Source: Theocolax elegans (lineage: Eukaryota > Arthropoda > Insecta > Hymenoptera > Cerocephalidae). Taken from it: 64,000 nucleotides of DNA. The stretch is from contig JANSJX010000008.1 of NCBI GenBank assembly GCA_026168455.1, forward strand, positions 496,001 to 560,000. Direction: 5' to 3'. Below, one piece after another: positions 12,901 through 26,700 of the stretch; the stretch's first letter is position 1, and each line of letters begins with the position of its first letter. The position numbers and the translations under genes were made by a program. The notes under the pieces were generated by a model that was not told where the DNA came from, searched no databases, and saw only the letters and a list, made by a program, of their open reading frames with translations.

Positions 12901-15900
12901 AGTATACTTCCGTTATTAAAACCGATGTTTTTCGTCGAAAAACGATCGTACTGGTGCATCGCGATCTAAACGTACGAAACAACCTGCACATTCACATGCA
13001 TGTACACACACAGATATGTGTATATATGTACACTCGCGCAAACTTATTTATTTCGCGTAGATCAGTCGTATTTTTCAGTGTGTGTATAGATATTGTTTAT
13101 TTGTTTTTCTAAACGGCGAGTATTAGATACGGAAACCCTTCCGCATTTGTTTTTTTTTTTCTACAAACATATATTATATATGTATATCCGTATCGCGTGT
13201 CCGTATTTTTCAATTACAATGCTTGGGTGTAGAGAGACACATCACCTGTAAATGGTTATTAACACGTTCCTTATATAGCGTTTACGTGTATGTATATATA
13301 TATAAAATTTATTTGTTACGCCGATTACGGTTTTTAATCGTCGATTAACCTGTCGGTTGTACGTACTCTTTTCCCATATTTTAAGTAAATATTCTCCCGG
13401 GTGTAATTAACGCGCGTTATATTTTTCTCCGTGATATGATTGTTTTGTTTTGTTTTGTTTTTTGTTTCCAATTCATCGATGAAATCGCGATATAATACAC
13501 GGTATTTTTCTTCGCGTATATATAGCTGAAGGTTTGCAATTGGCAATTACAATGTGTACACTATATAAGATTTTTAATTATCATCACCGGGTATAGGAAT
13601 TTGGTCGCATTTGTTAATTGAGCAACGAGCCATTTTATAACTATTTTTTTAAATGTCACAAAATTTTACACTTTTTTAACTATTTTTTTAAACTTCAAGG
13701 ATTCTATATTAATGTGCTAACATTGGAGACATATGCATATATATTAGGTTTTATATATTGGAATTTATATTATATTTTTTAATTAGTTTTTGTATTAAAT
13801 TCATTTATATTATATTGCAATTTAATATATGTTTGATGGTTTAAGAGTGTTTAGTTTCTTAATAAACCTTTCATTTATTAAAAGTAAGGTATTTTTTGTA
13901 TTATAAAAATAAATATAATACTATATGTAATGTACCCATAAAAAGAATTAAAGTAAAATAAGTATATAATATTCTAATATACAGCTATACTAGGTGTACC
14001 TATAGGTTTTTCAAAACTACTTTTTACAATCTAAAGAATATAAAAATATAAACTTATAATTATTTCATACATGTAGAAAAATATCACCTTTCAATAGAGT
14101 ATATTTAATAGTTTATTAAGGGTTAAAAAACGTTAATAGTAATAAAATTAGGATTATACTTAACGAATTACTTTGAATATTTCTACTATAACAATTATAG
14201 TTTATCCGTATAACAATATACACAGAAAGTAATGCAACAACACCGAATAAACGTAAAAATACATACGCGAAATATTTTTTGTAACGGTGTTTAATATATA
14301 TAATATAGTGCAATCGAATACCAGATTTTCTACACTATTTAGCAACATCGAAAGAAAAAAAAATGATTATGTTCGAAAGAGTCATGACGTTCGCAAAGTT
14401 TGATGATCATTCGATAAAAATATGTCGTTTTCAAACGAGATTTTTCTTATATTTTTTTTTGTTCTCGCTCGCGTATGTAAATGAAAACGATAATTCATTG
14501 AGTGTTTTTGCGGATATAATACCATATACGCAGCGCGCGGCACGAGATTCGAAAAATATGTAATCGTTATAAAATTTTACAGTGATAAATCAATATACGA
14601 GGCCCTAAAATATTGAAAAAAAAATCTATGAAAAACGCGATTTCTTGTTAAAATCCGAATAATTAGGGAGTATTACGTGACGATCAAAGGGAATTTACCT
14701 TGATATACACATATATTCGTACGAAAAAGTATATCTCAATCACACCCGGTTGGACGTAAGTACGTATCACGTGCGCGAATGTAAATATTATACGAGAGTG
14801 CAGAGCGAGAATCCGATTAAAATTTCGAATGATTTTGCGAAAACGATGCGTACGGTCAAGCACGCGAGTTACAGGTGTGTGTAATTATCAAACGAAACCG
14901 AACGACCTTCTTTAACTCTTTTTACTCTCACGAGTCGGATGTATATATATATTTCACACGAAGTTGCATTACGACGGTTAAACACATTTATTTTATTAGA
15001 GAAGACATTTTTTCTTTTTTTTCTTTCGTTTCGTAAGATCGGTATGTATCTAGAATGCAAAAATGTACAAACGACTCTATGATGTTCGCAATACTACACA
15101 ACTGATACTGTCACGCGTCGAAAGTATTTATTAAAGTATATATTTGTATAAATCTACGTGAAGCGTATCCAATTAACACGGAGAAAAATAATAAAGTAAA
15201 AATTTGGTAAAATTTTTGTAATATTAAGACGATACACTTGTTATTATTTTAATTAATTTATTTTATAGTGTTATAACTTTTACTATTAGTTTAATTAATT
15301 TATTTAAAATTTTTTTAACTTTTACTATATTTTACTACATTTTTGTAAAAACTACGTAAAATCGTATTAATATTTCTTAAAATAAATATTAAATATAAAA
15401 CTATATTGTAAATACTTGAGGTGCGCACATAAAAAAGAGCGTCAGTAATATTTATTAAAAAATTATTCTCCATATAATCAAATCAATCGTTCTATCCTAG
15501 ATAATCCATCTTAATATTTATCTTTGTTGAAAATTGCATCCAAAGTAAATAAATCTCTATTTATTTTTTAATGATCGAAACGAGGAACGATTACCACTTG
15601 TATTTACACGCTAAGTACTATCAACACCGTGCCTTCACGAATGTAATCAAAGTATGTATATATGTACATACGTACAAAAAATAAAGAGAAATAATTTAGT
15701 TATGCTTAATGGCGCGATAAAAATAAAGATTTCCAGGAAGTTCGGTATATCTTCCATCTTTAATTACAAAATAGTGCATCACGCGTATAGTGGTAAAAAA
15801 AAAGTTTTTGCGGAAGGCATTTCGAATGTTTATTACGGCATTAGTTTATCTGATTAATTGTTCTGTCCCGCAATATTACGCTTGAAAGTAGTACACCAGC

Positions 15901-17572
15901 AATATGTGTGTATATACATTGAGTGAGCTAGTGCAATATTGCGCGGTGCGCGTATTGTAATTAAGAAAAATAAAATATAACAATTATTTATTGTAATATC
16001 GAACGTGTGTGTATGACTGGTACAAATTGAATTATCGCGAACAATGATTGATAGAGACGTGCAGGTGTGATGGAGCATTTTTAAAGATTTATAAACCCAT
16101 TCGAAGTTCATTATATACTACTTTTTTAGGATGACAAAGCGTAACGAAATTTAATGCGCAACGTAATAAATTTTACTAAAATATTTATATTGGGTAAAAA
16201 TCTAGTATTTATTATAATTATATTATCTGGCCGATGCGGCTTGGTAAACCCTCCCCCCCCCCCTCCCGCTGTACAACGTCAAAATTAGTCGCGCGCAGGT
16301 AGAAATCGCAGTGCTTCTTTTTTCCTTCTTCTTCTACTTCTTCTTCTTCCTTTTTACCTAAATCCGGAGAGAATATCTGCGTATATACATAAATTAACAT
16401 TCTTTTCAAATTGAATAAATAATTTACATTATGCATCCGGGCATCTCCGTCCTCGAAAGAGAACTAAAAAAAACGAGAGCCCCGCGCGCACAAATCATCC
16501 GCGTGCGTACGAAAAAAGTACGTGAAAATTGAAATCCATAATGAAGAAAAAGTGGCTAAATTTATTAGACGCGATTTATTCACGAGCGTGAAATGTATTG
16601 GCAAAAAAAAAGATGTCGTATAACATATTTCTCGAAGGGGTCATTATATAGATGAAAAAGAAAAAGGAAGATATATATATATCTATTATATACGAAAAAG
16701 AAAAAAGCAGAAGTCATTCGGGAACACGGTTACCACGTGCGTCTCCATTTGGTCCTTGCGAATTATACCGAGAGTCGTAAATTTATAAGAAAACCGTATG
16801 TTTTATCGTATCCGGTATATAATACGACTGTACAATAATATACGCATACACAAGGTGTATAGAGTACAATTTTTTTTTGTTTTCTGTCAAACAGCGTCAC
16901 TTGATTTCCGCACACGGAATTTCGCTTTCGCAGAATTAATATACATCGTCTAACTTTTACGTAAACCGGAATTTCATAACAGTGAATAACGACGATTATC
17001 GGTTATAAACCGTATTACTCGCGTTGATTGAAACAAAAAATACGATTATAACCACACCTGATAATTCAATCATCGTTTTTCGTAATAAAAACTTACATAT
17101 ATATCCCTCCTTTTTCATCTTAACGAGATTGTCGTGCGCATTACATATACGTACACGATAATTTTTAACGCGTATAGTGTTTTCACAACGAATCATCAGA
17201 AAATCGCGTTATGGAACGACAACAACAAAAAAAAAACAAATAGTTTTACTGAACGAATTGGACATCGACGACCGAAAAAGGTAACGGGTTCAACAAACAA
17301 TGAAAGTATTTTCCTTTGAAATAGGAACACACACGCGTAAAGGATGTACAAGCGACAAGTGTATATATATATATATATATATACATTCAATGCGCAACTT
17401 TGGTGCGAATGAACCGATTACTAGACCAACCTGAGCGTCGCCTATATGTGCCTCGAATGAATTATCAACTCGATTATACATTCCAATGCTATTTCACACA
17501 GGTGGCCCAGACAAAATAAATATTATTGTATATATACACAACGAATGCACAAATGTTTCACGACCACCCAAT

Positions 17573-17606
<34 letters not shown>

Positions 17607-20600
17607 ACGCCTGTGCAATAAAAAAAAAATAATAAAAAAGTATATATAAAAAAAAATACACGTACATACGAAAATATAATAAAAATATTAAGCTCGTTGA
17701 ACTTTAACCGTAGGTACGAGCAAAACATCGAGAGACATTTTTCACGATCCGAACTGTGGGATCATATATATGCATACTTCTTTTCTTTTGACGCACTCGG
17801 TTTTTCGAGGTACCGCACACAGTAGTTATAGTAATAAATATAATTCCTGTCATTTCACTCGACTGCATATAATTAACCGTTTTCATTGCGCAACATTCAC
17901 TGTTAATCTTAATCAGCTCGTTATATTGTATACGATATTACTTCATTCGGGATTAATCGATTACGCGAGTACGCGCGCGAACCGACGATTGCAAAAACGA
18001 AGGTGTATACAGCATTCAAGTTTATACCGCATCGCGCGCTTGATTTGAAAATTAAATATATATATATAGGTAAACACACAAATATTTATATATATGTATA
18101 TATGCATAAGTATACAAAGTTAATTGAAGAAAAATCGTACCGATTTCATAAGTGCGTTGCTTCACTCAAATGTATATAGTAAGATATAGATAAATCACGT
18201 CTACCTATTCTGACCGAGCGCGCAAAACGAATAGAAATCCTAATAAGTATATAAAATTCGCACAGAAGTTCGGATATACACACACACACGTATGAAGATA
18301 TTAATTGTTTATATATTGACATTGTAACGATGTCACGGTCCATTATAAATCCATATAATTTCCATAAGTCGCACCGGGTGATCGATCGATCGATCGATAT
18401 ATATATATACATGTGTGAGGTGCGTATTATATACCCCGAAAATTATGAAATTCATCGAGTTATAATACGAAATTGCCAGGAGGATGATTATGGCTATATA
18501 CGCGCGTTCACGCATAATAATGTAGTAAATCATCGTCGTTAAATACATTGGAGCACCGGTGTAGGAAGTTACACCTTCGTATATATACATATAAAACTAC
18601 TGAATTTATATATATATATATATATAGACACGAAGATTCCGGCAATTTTGCTCGAGGGGGCTTACGTGCGATCGACGGTAGTTAACACCTGATTTATCGC
18701 GCCTAATAACTTCATCAAATTTATTAATTATATCTCACTATTTTTTCACGCCCCTTGCCTATATCTATTACATTTCGTTAAATTTTATTGTAAGATCTAT
18801 ATTTCGGGAAGATCGGTGTACAATATATCGTAACGAACTGTCGCTTCCGTTCGATCCGTATATAATAGTGTAAAAACGATCGGTCGTAAGCATGTAATTG
18901 TTCCATCGGTCTAAAATAACAATAATAATAATAAAAAATCAAACAGTATATGCAAAGGGAGTAGAACGATCGTATCATATATGTATATATATATACATCT
19001 GAATACTTTATATATATAGACAAGAAAACTAATTCAAATTAAAAAAGTTATATTACCAACGAGGAGTGCAGCCTTGATCAGTGAAAAATCGAACGCGCGC
19101 TTAATGGTATAAAGGTTATCGCGAAATTTATCGGACTCTATTCTCATATGTATGTATGTATGTATGTATATATGTACATTAATTTGCGATTCGAAGCATC
19201 GGCGTGTTAATCGTAACGGGAGAACGTATCGTTTACCTGGCACTCGAGTCGAATAGTTATATGCAATTAACTTCTAACATGTCGCAATTCGCACACGAAT
19301 TACTTTATATATATATCGAAAACCATTACACTCCTTTTGCAACATTATATCCCGACCTACAACGGCAACAACATGAAAAGATAAGAGATATTTGAATTAC
19401 ACCGCAACGCGTTCGAGGTCTTGGTCGTCTTGGGTATTAGTTAAATCTATATATATATATATATATACACAAAAATTTAACCTCATATATATATATATAT
19501 ATATACATATATCCTTTGGTATTAGGTGTACACATTTTTCAAATGGATTTATCGGTAAATTTATGTTTTCGAAGTATCATAAATGATAATACATTTTTTT
19601 TCACCACTTATACATACATATATATATCCTGGACAGATTGCTTTGGAATTCAAATTTTCTTATTACTCCTCCGATTTATTTTTAACGAACTTGGGTTTTA
19701 TCCAATAAAAAAAAAGTAATAGCAATATTATCGTTCATTTCCACGAATTGGTCAGCCCTAAAACGCGTAACATCTACGTGGAAATTAACATATTGAAACC
19801 TATATAAAGTCACTCGTAAATTAATCATCCATTATATCGTTAAAAGACACATAGGTATACATATATATACATATATATACAAACTGTCGATCGTATAAAT
19901 TTAAACGATCGTTAATAATTCTATAAAACGCAAAATAACCAGATCTATAATACGGTAATTAATGGCGAATGTATTCTAAGTAAACTATAATTCCTATCAC
20001 GTGGAAATTCGTACGATCATTTTCAACTTGCGCTCACATCAAAACCTATATATACATATATATATATATATAAATTTGTTTGTTCTCCGAGCAACCCGAA
20101 AACTTGTTTATCATTTCGCGGTTATGGAAAGAAAAAAAAATTCCGAAAATAGAATCGCGTGTACGAATTGTGCATATCAAAGTTTAATCTTAAAAAACGC
20201 GTACGTGTGTGTGTGTGTGTGTGTGTGCTCGTATAAAACATAATGTGTACATATAGTTACATACATAGTTAATCAAGAACGAAAGAAAATTTCGTTTTGA
20301 CGTCAGTTTACAAGCGCACACGTACGTGTACAATATACAAGTGGTACATATACACCACCACCTAAATTCGAAATTTAACATTCAAAACTTGCTTTCGCCG
20401 AGATTCGTCGTTTTTGAAAAGCGCGCGCATACATAACGTATATATAATACACGCACACACACACCAGGAACCGAAATGCATCTCACAAGATCTTCCTAAT
20501 GGAGCCAAAAAGAAAAAAGACGAAGCGAATGGAATTTTTATCAAAAAAAAAAAGAAAAGAAAGAAACGGTCGAGCGATCGAACCGACCGATACTTCAAAT

Positions 20601-20727
20601 CCGCATGGTTAACCTTGAAACATCTCGAAAATATATGTCGTTATCTCGATCACAAATCTGTGGTGCGGGGGGATAACCCGCGCGCTCTTTGTAAATTAAG
20701 GAAGAGCGCGTATATATATATGTATGT

Positions 20728-20760
<33 letters not shown>

Positions 20761-21235
20761 AACACACAGGTGGTTGGAATTCAAACTTGTTTACATCTGC
20801 AGATATATGGCATAATTTTTGCAGGAAGTCACGAGATCGTCTAAAAGGAATTCCTGTTTTATATAGGAAACGTAATCTATGGAAATATTGTAATTAATTA
20901 TAATATACGTTAATATATATATAAACTTTTTTTTCGGGTTATTCTACTATACGTAACGGGTTTTCTCATGCAAATTGTATTATATGGAAAGTTTTATTTT
21001 ATAATTTATTAAATATATCCAATGATTTGTGTGTGTGTGTGTGTATTTATACATATTAACGACAATCTATATTAAGCGAGTGAAAATAAATTAAAACGAT
21101 ATAGGATCTAAAATGGAAATATGGTTAAATAGTTTATTTGAACAATTTTTACAAAACATTGTGCATATGTATATTGAAAAAAGTTCCGAATGTTGAGCTT
21201 TCATGTCCGCAGCACGCGATTCCGCGTATATTTGT

Positions 21236-21266
<31 letters not shown>

Positions 21267-23738
21267 CATATATATATATACCGAAAGGGATCGAAAAAAA
21301 GCCGCTAAAGAAGCGAGAGGTTAAGTATAGTAGGCCGCATCGCAGGGGAGTCACCCGGACGAGTTGCGTCGGAACTCGCGAAACCGGTTCTCCCTACCCT
21401 GTATCTCGTTGAGTCGAGAAAATTTTGCCAACACATGTATATATACGACTAGAAATTTCCAGAGCACGCGGAATTCGTGTCCGCGTGGATTTGTTTACGG
21501 GGTCCGATATGTTTTCTTTTCCCTTTTACACGAGTTCTCCTTCCCATTTTTTACTCTTTTTCGACCAATCTCACTTTTTGCTCTCGGTCGACGCGTCTGC
21601 GTTTTTCACACATTCCAATTCCTCAACACTCGAGCATCGTGGAACTAGATTTCGATACAAAGTGCAATTCATAATTCACACCTGCTTCGTTTGTCTTGTA
21701 TTTCCTTTTCTTTTTTTTTTTTTTGCTCCCCTCGTAAACATAATGAGACAAAGCGAATTAAGGATGATAATGGATGTATAGCTGCCAAGTTCAAAGCCTT
21801 GGAATCGTAATGGGCATTGTGATATCGATCATACTTTACAGATGTGACTCGATCTCGCATATGTATATACATACACAATACGAGTTGCGAAAAAAAAAAG
21901 AAAAAGAAAAAATTAATTTTAATCAAATTCATTTTTGCTACCTTTTTTTTCCTGTTTGCGTTTCGCGGCGCGTTTTAAATGAACCATCGCGAATAAATAA
22001 ACGATTAGCGATCGCGTGATATATTTATTATTATTGCAATTATTTGCATTTTATTATGGCATTTATGGCGCGCACTCGGTCAAAATTTATTTCTCCGACA
22101 CGTTTATATATATATACGCTCGGCTGCCGCAATAACAATTACTATCGACATTTAAATAATCGAAAAATTATAGCTAAATAAACGTCCGTTTAAACGGGCT
22201 TTTTTTCATTACGCGTTACAATACGTAAAAATAATATTTTTTTGTTCCGTTAAAAAACATAATTTCTCTCTCTTTTCTTTTTGTCCGTAAAGTGGCGTGT
22301 GAGTTGCCCGCTTTAGAAAATTACAATATAAACCACACGCGAGATTTTTGTTAAACAATTATCGTTGAAACTAATAGAGTCGGTTGCGGTATCTGTGTAT
22401 ATAACGACGATAATAAAATAGAGGGTTTTAAACATAGAGAAAATGTTCTTCCTATATCTAAAGAGGAACATGGTCATTATCGCGACAATTTATTCGCGCA
22501 CCAAACATACTTATATATTTTTAGTTTAGTTGCACGTATGTAAATTACCCCCCGAAAAAAGCGGTCACACTTGCAAAAAAAAAAAAATTAGCATATAAAT
22601 CTACAAAAAGAAAAAAAGTATATTCGCTGACCGTATTTTGAAGAAAATAGAAAGCATTATACACCGCGATAAAAGGCAGTATACGTATATATATATATTT
22701 AAAAAAAAAAGCAAACTCGAAAAAAACTTGTAAAACTACCTAAGCAAAGAAGATTATAGAATTTTATTCAAAATCACCTATAACCAACCCAGTGAAATAT
22801 TCCACAGGTGTAACGTATTATTGTTATTGTTATTATTATTAACGAGGGTAGATCGGTATAAAATTTAACGGCAATATACGATCGATCGCGATAAAATCGG
22901 TAATCCGTAAAATCGGGTTTCAAGTGTAATTTGCGCTCGGAAGTACAATATGGCGAGGTAAAAGTAACCCCGGAATCCACGAGGTATGTAATCGAAACAC
23001 CAAGTCGATCAAAACGTTTGACGATCCGAGTGTGTATACACAAGGAAGAGAGAAAGAACCAAAAAAAAGGAATGTAGGAGAATCACGCGCGAGCGATAAG
23101 AATCTCAACGCCGCTCGTGAGTCAAGTACCTAATTTCGTACACCTCCTGGATTTCCGAGTGTCGCGAAATACACATCCTATACGTATATATATATATATA
23201 TATATTAAAAAGAAAAAAAAAAGTTCATAAACAAGGTTTGAAATTATTATTATCTCGAAGACAAGTTTATATAGCTCTTTGTTTTGGAGAGGAAGGTTTT
23301 CGTTTATCTCGCGGTGAATCGAACGATTCCGGTTGAACGGACGTCCGCACACCTGAACGCGTAAACCTTTACGCAATTTCTCTTTCTCTCTTACTCTTAT
23401 ATATATACACATACACGAACGTAATTGGAGTATACCCTGCACATAAAAGTAAACTTTCTGCACTTGGAGATTTCCGAGTACAAGTTTAAGTCGCGTAACA
23501 TTGTTCCTTTTTTTTTTAATTTATTAAAGGAACAAGTATGTAATGATCAACGATATACATTTTTATATCGACTGTGTTAACGATCGCGCTACCGTCATGT
23601 CATTTTGATACTGTATATACATCGAGGTTACAAAATTATCACGAGGAGGTCTTCGAACTCGAATCGCCGCGAGGTAAACCAGTATTTTTAAAACACATAA
23701 TCGCACTATATCGCACGTACAGTTGGTTTTCAATGAAA

Positions 23739-23799
<61 letters not shown>

Positions 23800-26700
23800 T
23801 CGGTAAAGATGGAAATCTTAAACGGAAGATCGATAAATTATTCATTCGATGGTCTTTCTATTATACAAACGCATATATTTTCGCGGGTAAACTGATGCAG
23901 TTTAAAATATTCTGTATATTCTCTCCTCTATTTTTAAATATCCTATCAATGTATGTATATGTATATGTATACATACCTTTGATTTAAAATACGAATTTTT
24001 AGAAATGCGTGAAATTATATATTTGTTAGGTATAAAGAATACATTTATATAAAATAAGCAAAAAATACCTGTTTACAAGCTATTAAGTAGTAATTTTTAA
24101 CCTCAAATCGTTAATTACACTGAACTTAAAATATTTATTTTGAATATTGACTCTAAGACGTTCGTGCATGTTTTTATTACAAACGTATATATGAATTTTA
24201 ATCGGTATTTACGAACTAATTTGCGTTACTCAATATTTTCTCAAATATTCCGCAAAACCCTCTTTTTTAGCAACTTACTTGCATATCGCTAAGTTTTAAA
24301 TGTTGCCAGAGTTATTAGAAAATTAATTAAAGGAAGATCGAGATAGAAAAAAATTAACGTCTCCAAGTCGGAATCGAACCGACGTTCTTAAAATATTTAT
24401 TATAATTTTATGTTTAATTTTCCAACAGATTTTTCGTAGCGATGGTACCAAAACAATCACAAGTCAATCAATTTAGACTATATACACCCATCCATATAAT
24501 CCTTAAGAAAACTTCATATCTGGCCGCTGTCATCGCGTTAGCTCAAATTTGAAGTATACGCAATAAAAAAGGTGGCGTTACGCAAAACAATTTCGATGCA
24601 GCAGGTGCAAGATCGTTCGGTAATCTTTTCCCGAGAACGAAAGTGCGGTATATACACATTTCCCATTGCACTTGTGCACGATCACCGTGTATCGAGTTCT
24701 TCTTTTTTCACCTTTTACGTCGAGTGCTTACACGATAACTATACAAGTGAATTGAATGAGCAACCTTGTGCGATTTAGTACCAAGTGATCATTCGATACT
24801 CTTTTTTAGGTAAAAATCTAAAAATAGATGAAATCCATTAGATTTTTCTTTTATCAAATATTCGTGCGTCTATGTTTACGTATGTAATGTTCAATACGAA
24901 ATATTTATTTATATCATTATATCACATCGATTAATTGGTCTTCTCGCATATATATTGATAAAGTTTACGCTACTGTCACATTCGTTATACCTCTGATTAT
25001 ATCGTAAACGAGTTTCGTCGCATTCAACATTTGTATAAAAGTGTTAAAAAAATTAACAAAGGATAAAGATTATATTATACGATTATACAGTTACGTATAC
25101 ACACATACACACATGTATATACATTACACACAGGACTAACTTATCGTTTAACGGTAAAAGGAAATTCTTTAACGGTTCTTATCTTATCGACATTTTCCAA
25201 GTGAATATAGCAATTCAGTGTTATATCGCAATCAGCTGTTGGGATTTACGACAATTTAAATAGATCTTAATGCGCGAGGCGATATGTATATATATACACA
25301 TACACCTACACACACACATATATATATACTTATACTTGTACTTAATTAAATTAAACGATCTATATATCACTCTCTTCATAAAATTATACTCCGAGAAAAA
25401 TTTTGTATTAAAAATTATTGTACGTGTCTTCTTTTAATGTAAATTTTAGTTTAATTCGGAATGGCGAGCTAGTAAATACCTTAAAAAAATCATTATAATT
25501 TTTATATTAAAATTTACATATTTTGTAAGTATAAATATTATACAAGAATTGTAATTAATTTTATTGTGAACTATAGTAATTTTTAATCCAAACTTTTTCT
25601 CTGCGAATATGCGTTTAAATTTTTGTTACGACGAAAAATCAATTGTAACGTCTGATCCAAAAATCCAAAAATTTCGCACGTGTACATATGTATTTGTTAA
25701 TAATAAAGTTAGAGGCATACGCGCGTAAAATATATATTTAGATATCGATGCATACTCGTTAGACGTTATAGTTACAATCTGAAATGCAAATTGCGCGGAA
25801 TCGAGTGTTCGAGAGTAATCTAATACACGTATATTGAAAATTTCCATAAAAACATCGATCTATTAAATTACACGGTTGATTTAAATAATCGGTGATAAAA
25901 TCTTTTTGACTTGGTGTATGTATGGGTTAACTTTATTCTTCTTTTTTCCTTTCATCGATATATCTATATATATCTATATATATATCGATATACGCGATGT
26001 ATTCGATAAAAATAGTACAGATGCACCTCTTCTAACTAACGTTTTCTGCGTTTATTATAATTTAATCGTTGTACAAAGGGTTCATCTCATTTACACAATA
26101 CGTGTACATCCAATCGAAATGGAGGATGAGTTTTATAAAAAGAAATATAGTTGAGAGCGTAAAAAGAGCGACGTTAAAATAATAAAAAAAGAAATCGATC
26201 GTTCGAAAAAAAAAGCGAATCTTAAAAGCGTGTGGAAGAAAAACGGTAAATGAAGTAGCATCTCGTGATTTAACCAGTACTCGATGCGAGTCATCTACAG
26301 AATACTCAATTACCTTTTGTATGTATATATACGTATGTCAAATTAACGAAGCTATTCTCAATTGGTATTCGTTGTCAAGGTGTATATGCGTATCGCTGAT
26401 CGTTCGACACTTATATCGCGACACTCGATCAGGTATCACCGATGTCGATTAACAAAATTAATCTCCATCGATCATTCTGATGATTATACTATTTCGTTAC
26501 GTTTTCATATGTCCAACTGTAACCGCGAGTAATTTCGGAGAGTACGTGTAAAAGAAGAAAAAAAGAAAAAAGGAAAAATGAAACATATATCAACGGTGGG
26601 AATTTGCGGCATATATCGAATAATCGGTATGTAATTACATCCATAGGGTAAAATGGGTAATAAACTCTTCTATCGCGTATAACTGCTCTTTGACGCGCGA

